From assembly GCF_022458985.1 (NCBI RefSeq), contig NC_061782.1, forward strand, positions 20,845,672-20,909,671: DNA of 64,000 nt. The letters run 5' to 3'. The stretch comes from Mugil cephalus. Its lineage: Eukaryota > Chordata > Actinopteri > Mugiliformes > Mugilidae. The notes beneath the pieces were generated by a model that saw only the letters and a program-made list of their open reading frames with translations, had not been told where the DNA came from and did no database searches. A program made the position numbers and the translations under genes. Shown here piece by piece: positions 37,164 through 47,700 of this stretch (the first letter of the stretch is position 1; every line of letters starts with the position of its first letter).

Positions 37164-38538
37164 ATGGCAGCGGGAAGCAGTACAGAGGATTATCCTCAAG
37201 AGATAGATGAACAGCTTACATGCTTCGACTCCTCTGTCACTTCAATCAAAACCATGTTGGACAAGTTGATGTCGATGTCCAAAAATGACCTGCTGGAAAA
37301 GGTACAGTCACTGTGGCTCATAGTATTTGTATTTGTCATGTTTTCATTCCCTTAAGTCAAAATTTCACTTGTTAGTGAAGCATACATCCAAGAGAAAACC
37401 AGACTGGCAACTTTACACACAGATAAGATCGGTTCCTTAATGTGGGAATTAGAAGGGGAAAGCGTTAACCTAACTTTTTGTCATTAACCATATTCATGTC
37501 TTTGGGCTCTTATAGCGATGGCTTTGCAGTGTACAATACCTAGTGTATTGTACACATTACCAGACTTTTACCACTGTGCTTTTTGTCTTTGCAATAATGA
37601 CATTTTTGGAACGAGTAATGCATCATTTAAATGTGTAATTATGTCGATCTGTATTCTACACCTTCCATAATGAATAAATCATATTCACCAACAGCTGGAT
37701 CCTTTGGATCAAGCCAAGCTGGACCTCATGTCTGCCTACACCCTTAATTCATTATTCTGGAGTAAGTTATTTTATGGATTTATTCTGATTATTATGTTGA
37801 TACGATGAATATAAATTTAAATGTGGTGTTGTCATACAGGGAAACCTTGTCTTTTATTCTTCTGTGAAAGTATTACGAAAAGCCAGATGCAGAGGTTGTC
37901 AATTAAGTTGTGCACATGTGCAACATTTAATTTCATTGTAACATGTATGTCATTCTGGACTGGATTTGTCGTTATTGTTCCACATATTTATGCTCAGATA
38001 ATAATGGAAAACTAGCTGTGTTTCAGAGGAATAAATAACATATTATCTTATATGATTTAAGTGAAGGAATTACAGTTCTTAAAATATGCAGTTTATCTTT
38101 ATATTCGTGGAGGACTTTAGATCCCAAAGAACTGTGTACTGAATTTCTGATACTATGTGAATATGCAATCTTGCTTTTGTCCTTGTTCACAGTGTATTTG
38201 GTAACACAAGGAGTAAATCCAAGAGAACATGGAATCAAACAGGAGTTGGTATGTACAGTCTTTGGCACATTGACACTTTCTGTCTAGTTACTTGCATTGT
38301 CTGATTCCTCTGTAACAATTCTGTTCACCAGGAGAGAATAAGGACATACATGAACAGAGTGAAGGAAATCACTGACAAGAAGAAGGCTGCCCGTCTGGAT
38401 AAGGGTGCTGCTTCACGCTTTCTTAGGAATGCTCTTTATGATCCAGAAGACAAAGATTCTGCTAAGAAAGCAGCTTCCAAAAAAGCAGCAAACACACCGT
38501 CTGACTCCCCTCATTCAAAGCGTCCAAAACTGAACTGA
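37164..38538 (+). CDS. c1d: Nuclear nucleic acid-binding protein C1D
   Basis: C1D (yeast Rrp47/Lrp1) is a small nuclear protein that binds the RRP6/EXOSC10 exonuclease and MTR4, supporting exosome processing of structured RNAs such as 5.8S rRNA; it has also been described as a corepressor and DNA-PK activator. Exons: 37164-37301, 37695-37761, 38193-38248, 38332-38538. Total 468 bp, giving 155 residues (human 141). The Sas10/C1D-type domain is clear: [20 protein letters not shown], then [19 protein letters not shown], then [20 protein letters not shown]. The C-terminus is basic and Lys/Ser/Pro-rich (KRPKLN at the end) and is slightly longer than in human. The start lies in a good context (GCGAAATGG). 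It is divergent from the TPR gene and is the last recognisable gene in the window. Confidence 0.97.
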
Positions 38539-39129
38539 AGGAGGATCTGTACAGTTTGGCCTTATTGCGTTGTGCACCACTTTTCACAGACGATGAACAC
38601 TGAAGGAAATGTTTTGGTCACAAGGTAAATTCTAAAGCTAAGGCTGACTGATGGACTATCATACAAGAAAACACGAGAGAGCAAAATACACATTGCTGTT
38701 CACTCGAGTTGATCTCCAGCAATGGAAACAGAAAGGTTATTGTCAGCACTTCATTCCAGGCTGTGCTGAACCAATTTCTGGATGCTGAAGCAGGCAGATT
38801 TAATACAGATTTAATACATAACATGCTGAATTTTATAATGATTCTATGAATCACAAGTTGTTTGTTTGTATTTTTTTTACACATGTGCCATGTTTTAAAT
38901 ACTGCGATACATTGCTTTTTGGATTCTGTTCAGCATAAAAATACTAGTCAGACATTGTGTGTGAATTATTATTCCCTGTTGGTGCCATGTAGTGAAGGAT
39001 TTCTTCTATGTTGCACTCCAAAGTCAACTCCCAACCTTCGTCAGGAAGCGCACGAGACCTTTGACACGTAACAGAAGGAAAAGCACATGCATGAGTAATA
39101 TAATCAGTAAATTCTATTTAGCTGATCCA

Positions 39130-39135
39130 AATAAA
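39130..39135 (+). terminator. c1d: Polyadenylation signal of c1d
   Basis: AATAAA occurs about 590 bp past the c1d stop, in sequence without ORFs. It is a plausible 3' end for the c1d transcript, although a nearer noncanonical signal cannot be excluded. Confidence 0.45.
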
Positions 39136-42100
39136 TTCTCCTGGTAGTATGCATGCTGACGCAGTGCGCTGCAGTGGGACACCTGAACACACCAGATGCC
39201 TTGTTAATGTTATTGGTAACACCTGTGCTTTTCTTGCTTGGGCCAAAGGCCTCATTTTTATCTGTTATGTAACATTGGCACAGTACATGTGAGAAAATAG
39301 TAATTTGAAATTTGAAATGGCCTTACTTGACTGGTAACAGAGTTACAGAGTAAACTAGACTGATCACTTATGTGTAATCATTTCCATAGTTGTGTTACTA
39401 GAAATCTCAACAGATTACCGATGCTCGTTGTCACAGTAACCAGTCTGGTTGCTGTTAATTAATTTTCAACTAACCATAATTTCATTCACATTTATTTCAC
39501 CTTGATGTAGCACTAGCACTATAGAAACGCCTCTCATGGCTGCAGCTGCAGACAACAAATTCCTTGTAGGTATACATGGCCAGTAAAGCAGATTTTATTT
39601 TAATACTGTAGGGCTGTTATGACCTGAACTAGCTAAAATTACAGCTCCCATGAAATACAAATCAAGCTGAACATTATTTAATTCTTCCTAGCATCGTAGA
39701 TTGGCTCTCGTGTGGGTCAGATCTGTGACTTTCTGATTAAAGGTGGTCATGGTGCCGTAGCTGCATGGCTGCACAGTATAAGCACCGACTGTAATGAGAC
39801 TTCCTCTTATAAAAATCCAATGTCACATTTGATAAAGGCGCTCGTATAGCTTCCTTTTCGTAATTCCCTGTGGACAGCCAAGATCTTAATCTTAATGTAC
39901 CCGCGAGTCCCTGCATCCCTCTAATCAAGCTCAGGAAACAGTGAGGCAGTGAGTTAGAGTCTTAGGAATGTATCTTTTCATTCTTTTCATCATCTTTCCT
40001 TTTCTCATCCTCCCTGCAGTGCCGTCCAAAAATGACATTTGTTTAGCCAAACCCCCTACTCCATCTTTTTTACTTTTTCCACCAAGTTGTTGTTTCTAAC
40101 TCTCTTCAAAGACATGTGTCAAACTTTGCCTGATGAACAGCCCCGTCTGCATATTGGAAAAATATGGATTTTTCCACTTTCTTTTTCCCCCCTCTCTCCG
40201 AAACGTTTGCCTTCCTGTGCCCTCTTCCACACATGTGCTCGGTATAAAGGAGTTAGGTCACTGCGCGAGCAAATTTAACCAAACAAACTCTCATGCTGAA
40301 ATCGTGCGCTCTAACAAGCTCCAAACGCTGGGTTGTCCCGCGGTTGTTTATTTATCCTGTTTGTGAGCAGCTTGTGGTGAGGAAGTTTACGTTACGTGGA
40401 GTGAAAGGCATCAGACCAAATGACCTCCTCGGCGAGATGAAGGTAGAAGCAGACTTCTTTATCTCCTAAAAGGGTGAATTGTGCTGACAACAGCCTACAT
40501 TAACCTGCTTAGAGAACCAAATGGGTCATATCCTATGTTGTCACTTAGATACTAAATAAATTACCAGCAACCTTTCCACCTGTCATGTATTTTATATAAT
40601 ATCCCAGAGTTTTGACATGTCAGTAGGGAAGTTCAACGCCATTTGACCAAAAATGTATTTCTCCGTCGACGTCGGTCTTTGCAAGCATTTGGTGGTTTTC
40701 AGCCATCTCGATGCAGAAATCAAAACGCTGATCTTTTAAACAAATGAGGGAGAAGGAAATGTTTTTATGTTTAGCTGGAGTTGGCGTCCATCCTCACTCA
40801 TGCATAATGAGTTCTTCAGTGATTTGTGGTCCATGTTGTTAAATGCTGAGTTTCCAAGTTATACATTTTTTGGGTCTATGTGTGGGTGTCCTATGTAAAA
40901 ACAACAACAACAACAACAACAAAATATGCATATCCAACCCCAGGTGGTTTTAGATCACACGTCTTCAACAGTTGGTCCACGGAGGTACTGCATGGGGGTC
41001 GCAAAATCCCCACTCCAAATTTAAATTTCTTTTAATACACATTAACATGAACATATTTTAGTAAAGGGGTAAGGGATAGCTTAATATTGAATGTATAATG
41101 ATATCAATGTATATTTATAAATAGCACTAGGCTGAGTTTAATATAAAACACATATAGTAGGTAAGGGGGTCCCTACTTAATCTCTCCATCAGTTTGGGGT
41201 CCTTGACCTAAAAAATGTTGAAGACCCCTGCTTTAGGTGCACATCAAAACAGCAACAAAGCCGAAAAACAAGGCACCAGATCACAAGAACACGTCATGGC
41301 ATGGTTTAAAATGCAATGCAATTAAATCATATAAGTCAAAGTGTTGCTATTCTTGACAAAAAAAAGCCTTGTAACATGCCGCATGTCTCAGAATCTTTTT
41401 AATATTTATACTTCTTAATAATAAACTATTACTCACTCAGTTAATGAGATTTATTTTTGAAGCTGGGGCAAAAAAAAAGGGCAAATATTTACAGCAGGTA
41501 ATCCAGTGTGGTAACTGGATGGTTATGATTCACAAACCTGAAGTCCATCACCTTCACACGCCTTCAGCCACATGTGTTTGCAGCCTTGTTTTTGCGGGGG
41601 AAAGTTGGAGCCCGCTCCGGCGAGCTTTCCTTGGAATAAACGGGCGAAGCTGAATGGGAGTGAAAGACGGACCCTGCAGCTTTATTCTGTCTGACACGCC
41701 AGGAATTTCATACGGTCATTTGTGCCACTTTCCATTCACCTTGGCCCCTCTGACAGAGCCACTGATTAATCATGATAACAATGTTTTCGTTGTAGTTAGC
41801 CTTCACCTCCCAGCGCCGAGATAAATTGCTGTTTTTCAAGGGTCGGCAGGTGAGAATGAGGCAAAGAGGTTCAATTCTTCTTCAGCTCTAGAAGTACGGC
41901 CATTAGCTGATTCCGTGTGAGATGACGTTTATTTATCCTCCATTACCAGAAATAATTAAGCTAAAAGCGGTCACTTTCTTAATAGATCAGATCAAAAGAA
42001 AAACAACAATTTTCAGCATGATCTAATTTATAATCACATTCCTGAGGTCAATATCTTCTCTGGTCTCCTGTATTGGCAATTTTCTTACTTAACTTGTCCA

Positions 42101-42684
42101 TCTAGAGTCATTTCTACATTTGGATTGTCTTGGAGATACTGTTCACCTCCGAGGACTTGACGTTCATTTCTCTGGACCGCTTTCATCGTAATCGTCAAAC
42201 GACGGGAGCGGCAGTACCTGGAGAATTTCATCAAACGCACACACAAAGCTAACGCACCTTTCCCGATTCACCCCATCCCTTTCGCTCTCCTCCTCTCTCC
42301 CTCACTACTGTGCGTCTCAGCGGAGTTTGACCATATATGTAAGAAAGTGACGCCATGCTGCAAACATGCACCGAGCGAGGCCTGAAAAACCCTCCTCGCT
42401 GAAACACATCACATCATAATCACAGTTCACTGAGTTTCCACTCTTTGCATTACCTTCCTCTTGCCAGCGCGTTTAATCTGCGGAGAGAAAACACTCCTCG
42501 GTGAAGGAGCCGGAGCCATACATCAGGTTCAAATGAAATACCGGGTTTTCTTCGTGGGTAAATGTTTTCTCTAACCGAGTCGAAGTTGCTCGCCTGCGAG
42601 TAGTCTCGGCATTTCGAATGAGGGGAAATGTGAAATGGGAAATAGTTTCAGTGACATTTTAATGAATGAATCAAGTTCCACAAT
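39136..42684. other. Intergenic sequence downstream of c1d
   Basis: No gene is recognised. The sequence holds one short hAT-like element (40951-41230), a CAA trinucleotide run near 40902-40921, and stretches of balanced composition around 41700-42600. These last lack repeats and could include conserved noncoding sequence. The open frames here are short and unlike any protein I know. Confidence 0.6.
40951..41230. mobile_element. Degenerate short hAT-like element
   Basis: The right end reads GTTGAAGACCCCTG and the left end CACGTCTTCAACAGTTGG, forming an imperfect inverted repeat around GTCTTCAAC. Inside both ends lie GGTCC/GGACC-type sequences, also in inverted orientation. Short CAGGGGTCTTCAAC-ended hAT elements are common in fish. 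The candidate flanking duplication is weak (TTTTAGAT-like versus CTTTAGGT). No coding content remains. Confidence 0.55.
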
Positions 42685-42831
42685 TTAAACATTCTTATTA
42701 AGCCAGTCTTTTTCATCGTCCTTCTCCCATTTGCCGGCCAGCTGTATGGTGATGTCACCGCGCAGCAGACGCTGTGGATATTTGAAGACCTCATCTATTA
42801 CCGTGGCCCAGTGTTTACCTCTGGTGTGGAC
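42685..42831 (-). other. Candidate terminal coding exon, minus strand (unproven)
   Basis: On the - strand, an acceptor-like TTTCCCTCTTGAAAACAG at 42832-42849 precedes 48 open codons and a TAA. The translation looks protein-like (e.g. HWATVIDEVFKYPQRLLRGD, then LAGKWEKDDEKDWLNKNV) but matches nothing I can name. The + strand is also open over 42742-42921 after a strong acceptor (CCTTCTCCCATTTGCCGGCCAG). At most one strand is likely to be coding, and neither may be. No upstream partner exon was identified for the - strand model. Confidence 0.2.
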
Positions 42832-43015
42832 CTGTTTTCAAGAGGGAAACGTAACAGTCCATATGGCAGCAATGTGAAATCAGGGCTTTTCCCCTTTAAA
42901 CCGTGGCCTTCCGATGCATAAAGCCTCAGGATAACCGTCCAGCCATCAAAGAGATGAACGTAAAACCATCTCTGAGTCCTCTGCACACAAGCACACGTGC
43001 ACATACGTACAATTT

Positions 43016-43085
<70 letters not shown>
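43016..43085 (+). repeat. (CA)n microsatellite, about 70 bp
   Basis: The longest perfect dinucleotide run in the window. It lies in the right-hand region without recognised genes. The open frames that read through it on both strands (T/H and C/V repeats) are artefacts. Confidence 0.97.
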
Positions 43086-43087
<2 letters not shown>

Positions 43088-43552
43088 GGGAGTTAAGCAG
43101 CTGCAAGATCAGTGTGAAAGCAGGAAAACTCTCGCTGCTGGTCACAGGCGTACAAAGGCGCACAGAAAATGGCTTACATGTGCATATATATGTACACTCG
43201 GAGTTGATTGGAGGTGTGTAATGGATTGGATCGCCCTCATAATTCCTGGGGTAGCGATGTCTTCTAGATCCGTACAGAGGCGGATGAGACCACAGCTGTT
43301 TGGACATAAATTTTCAGAGGAATGCCTTAGGTCTGAGCCTTCAGCGTAAGGAGCATGACTGAAGATTCCTCCTCTCATGACAAATGATCGCCCAGAGGAC
43401 GTGTGTGTGTGTGCGCGTGTGTTTGTGTGTGAAGAGTGCTTCCCGTGCAGACCTGTGCAAGGTCACTGAATGCATTGTGTCCGCTTCTATGTTGTTGTTT
43501 TTTATTTATCCGTGCACGACGGCCTTACGCATGTATCCGTGTACCTTTGCAG

Positions 43553-44714
43553 GAAGAGGTCGAGGAGACAGCGTTGGGACAGGAGCAGGTCTCCTCTGTT
43601 GTATTTTATGGGGGAGACTCAACAGCTGGGGAAGAAGAAGAGGACAGCTGGCCGGTCTCGTATAAAAAGTCAGACTTTCCTCTCCGTACGGTAGCTAATG
43701 CCGGAGTCGTGTTTTCATACAAGCGTGCAGGTTTTATAGGAAGACTTTGGATAGATTTGGTTGCATGTAGCTTGTGACATGTGGCGCTCTGCCAGCTTGG
43801 AAAGGTTTGAGTCTTCTTGGCTCATGTGGCTCGTGATCATTTCCATTTCGAGGTTTTGTCAAGTGTTTAGTTGCTGGCACTGGGCTGAGAATCAATCTGG
43901 ATGAAAACGAAAATATCAAAAGCGAGCCGGTCATTGCTTCTGATGGGTTTGTACCTTATTTAGCAGGTATTTTCCAGTGTAACATTTAAATATTATGACA
44001 TGCACGTGGACTGTGGACTGACTCCCAAATAAGGCTGTGAACAGCGTGGTGTTGCCGGTTGATCCAAATCAAATAATATTTTTCCAAGCTCATGGGAAAT
44101 ATTCACGAGCTAGTCCGCATCGCCTGCGAATTCCTTTGCTCCTTGTTCCTTGTTGCAGTTTGCGGCGATTCTGTGCAAACAAATAAAACAAGATCCCGTT
44201 TCTCGTCCTCGGCAGAGACACACCTGCTGGAAATGGACCGGTAGAGCTACTCCTCCGCTCACCACACACCTAGTTTCCTCTCAGCCACCGTGGAAAAAAA
44301 AAACAAAAAAAAACAACTGCGTTTATGGCACATCAATAACCTCTCTCATCCCTCCTCTCTTGTACATTCAGAGCCGTGGTTTACAGCCAGTGTGGGGCGG
44401 AAGGCTGCGGGCCTTGATGTGAGAGCCGGGGGCTAACGGTAGCGCTGGGTACTGTAAAGTGATGAAGGGCCTCCACTTTTACGATGATGTGAATGATGTA
44501 GCCTGAGAGAGTAAAAGAGCTTGTGAGAGCAGCAGCGTGTCCATATACTGTATTTGACTGGGCTGCTGGGGAACTGGATGTATTATGTGTGGCAGTACTC
44601 TATATTTACATCACTTTTTTTTTTTTTTTTTTTTTTGCAGGTGATATTATCCCAATTGACATACAGTCAAAACAGCATAATCTAATAGGCTTTGATGGAG
44701 ACATTAATGAGTAA
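43553..44714 (+). other. Candidate two-exon 3' end of an unrecognised transcript (unproven)
   Basis: Exon A would be 43553-43685: acceptor ACCTTTGCAG, 44 codons rich in Glu/Ser (e.g. ALGQEQVSSVVFYGGDST), then donor-like GTACGG. Exon B would start at 44641 after an unusually strong acceptor (22 T then GCAG) and stay open for 24 codons to a TAA at 44712-44714. The junction keeps frame and gives FPLR followed by DIIPIDIQSK. AATAAA follows at 45155-45160. Against it: no upstream exon, a weak donor, a short ORF, and no family resemblance. The phase match alone has a one-in-three chance. Confidence 0.2.
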
Positions 44715-47700
44715 TTCAGCAAAACATCATATTTTATGCCAGTTACACCCATCTTGATAATCAAATCGTTGTGTTATTTGTGTTTTATTGGCCCATAAAA
44801 CAATCAGTAAACTACAGCTATCTTCGGATCACTCATTTAACAACCATCAAACAAATGAGGACAATACAGAAAGTGAAAGTCAATGGTAAAATGACAGTCT
44901 TTTGTAAGTAAGTAAAGTAAAAAAATATATATATTTGTGATGGATTGTTAAAGACCCACAGTCTCGGGTCTGATGGCCACACATTGGAAAGGAGATGCCA
45001 GGAATTACAAACACATCGTTGATTTTAGCCTCCATTTCTGAGGACAAAAATAATGAATATGTCCAGCCTTATAAATTATAAATTTATATATATGTATTTT
45101 AAATTTGTGCAAAAATCCTTTGCTGCATTTCTGTTTATTGTTAAATGATCTATTAATAAAGCCATTCATTGAGACATGAATCACTCTTTGAATCCTGTAC
45201 GGTCAAGTCATACCTGTATTTACAGCAAAAATCAGCATTTAGTTTCCACAAAGATTTTTTTTTTTCCCCAAAAAGAAACTTAATTTTTATTATGTGATAA
45301 TTCCCCTTTGGAGTCCCAGTAAGGACTCTTCTTCTCGGTCTAAAAGCTTAGTCTAAGGTCCCTCCCAGCAGCCACTGGGAGGCAGTCAAACACAACAGTA
45401 CGAGCCTGTTCTCCAGTCAGGCTTGAGTGGCAAGCTGAGGTTTGCTTTTCTTCCTACCGCAGAGCAGATCAGAGAAGATTAGCCCTCGCTTGGCCAGTAA
45501 TCACCCTTATCACACAAGAAAACGACAACAATGCTGGGAGTTTAATGACAGAAGTAATTGTTGTGGAAGTCCCGCGTTATGCTGCGGTGCTGTGATGAAT
45601 GACAACCGCAATGCACCACGCTGTGAGGAGATTGCTGCTGCATGTTGTTATTTAAACCCATTTGTTATGGCTGCAACTTCCTTCTGGGGTTGTTTAGCCG
45701 AAGGAAGTGACTTGATTTCAAGGAAGAAAAGTTCTCTTTTTCTCAATGAAATTAAAAGTTTTTTTTAGAGCTGATGAGTAAAAGTAGGGAGTCAAAAGTG
45801 CAATTACTTCTACACATGAGGGGTGATTAAAAGTGTTAGCTTTAACTCTAAAAGACGGAATACTTGTAGACTTTAATCTCCTAAGTTTCCATACCTAAAA
45901 TACAAAGTGGATTTAAGTTCAATCGGCAGCCTGTTTACTTTATGGGCTTATTTACTTTGGTTTTCACTGACTGACTACACTCTGCCCTTAATGGTGCGTT
46001 CATAACTGTAAATCTGCATGAAAAGTATAATCAAAGTGTATTGAGTAGTAACTGAAAGCCTGAATGTTGATATAAGACTTTCAATAAAAGCCGGTTGTGT
46101 TATTAGCCACGTAAATCCCATTACAAAGAAACGCAAAAGGAAAAAAAAATTCTATTTGCTGCAGGCGGTACGGGCTAATCATAATCTAATACACAGCCAC
46201 TACATGCTTGGGTTGTCATCAACGGGATGTTTTCTCTTCAGTACATCTGTGTGCAAGTCCATATGTGTGTGTTTGCACAGTGTGTGTACTCTACTTGATT
46301 GTATTTGTGCGTTTGGATGCGTAACGGTGTAACCGTTAATGTCTATCTGTGTGCGAGTGTGAGGCAGAGATTACAGTGCTTTTCAGTGAAGGTTTGGAAT
46401 GCGTCCTACCGAGACAGCTGCAGTCTAGACTGTCATTCTCGCGTCACTTTATCGCTTCAGGCCCAAAAGACAAATAAGGAGGAGCACCCAGATATGCAAC
46501 CTCATCTGATAAGAGAGGTGGTAAGAGGATCTGCTGATGACTTCTCCAAACTAGCATGAAAAGGCAGCTCCGGTGTCTGATACAGCGGGCTCTGTCAAAG
46601 GGTTTTCGGGCAGGCGATGAATGAAGTGCATGAGCTGTCCTGCTTTAAGTGTGTGAGTAATGTAGCTATATGTATCGTACACTGTATGTGCGGCTGTGGC
46701 AAGAAAGAGTGGAGGCATTTTTTTGTTCACAGTTTTTTTTTTTTTTTTTTTTGAAGCTGAACATCATGTGAAAAATCTGTGTGAGGAAAAGATGCAAAAA
46801 AAAAACAAAAACAAAAAACACAGTTTGATTTGACCGGCGAAAACTGTGAGAAACTTTCCAGAGTAGGAAATGCCAGACCCAGTGTCAAAGGGCTGCTCAG
46901 TCCTATTATGGTAAATCGAGGCAGAATGTATCATTAGCCAATCAAAGGCCGGTTTCTCCTCCTCTCAAAACAGCAGACAGAGGGCAGCCTCTGTCCCCAG
47001 CACGCTAGCCTTCAAAGTCCCCCATTATACTTCAATGGAAGGTAAACAGTGGCTCCCAAAAATGACGGTCTCCAGAGTTTAAAGCAACATCGTTTATCAC
47101 CCCTGCCAGCCAGCGCAGGTGTGACCCCATTCCCACGGGCTCATCGACAGCGTGGGCCAGTGGGAAAGTACACCTGTGTGTGTGCGCGCGCGTGCATGCC
47201 TGGTCATGTGCGTGCCATTTGATACACAGATACACACAGAAAACTCTGTGTGTCTGTTCTTAAGGTATGTTTGACCTCCGGAATACAGATTATTTTTGTT
47301 TATCCTGTTCAGATTATGAATATTTCAGAAAAATTCGAACTTTGCTAAACGTTGGGAACTTAAGAGAGGTGCCTTTTTTATGTATTTTTTTTATGTATTT
47401 TTTTTTTTATGTATTTTTGATGTGCACGTTAATCACCCACTCCAACATCTTCTCCCACATACTGTGCTAAACATAATTTTATTCAAGAAACTTATTAACA
47501 AAGAATTATTTTGTTGGGAAAAGAGCAGTTTGCTGAGTTCGATCTGCAGTTTGTGAGACTATTTTTATGAGCGTGTTTTAAGCTGCTTGGCTAAATGATG
47601 CTGCAAATGAGTGAATTTGTCAATGATGATGCGTGGTTTTTAGAAACAGGAGGTTCTCACTCATAACGTCCAAAACATTTCAGAGTAAAGGTTTGAGAGG

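Noticed and set aside
42798-43349. Long open frames on both strands (169 and 148 codons)
   Set aside because: Both are carried by the (CA)n tract, which has no stops in several frames. The translations are His/Thr or Cys/Val repeats.
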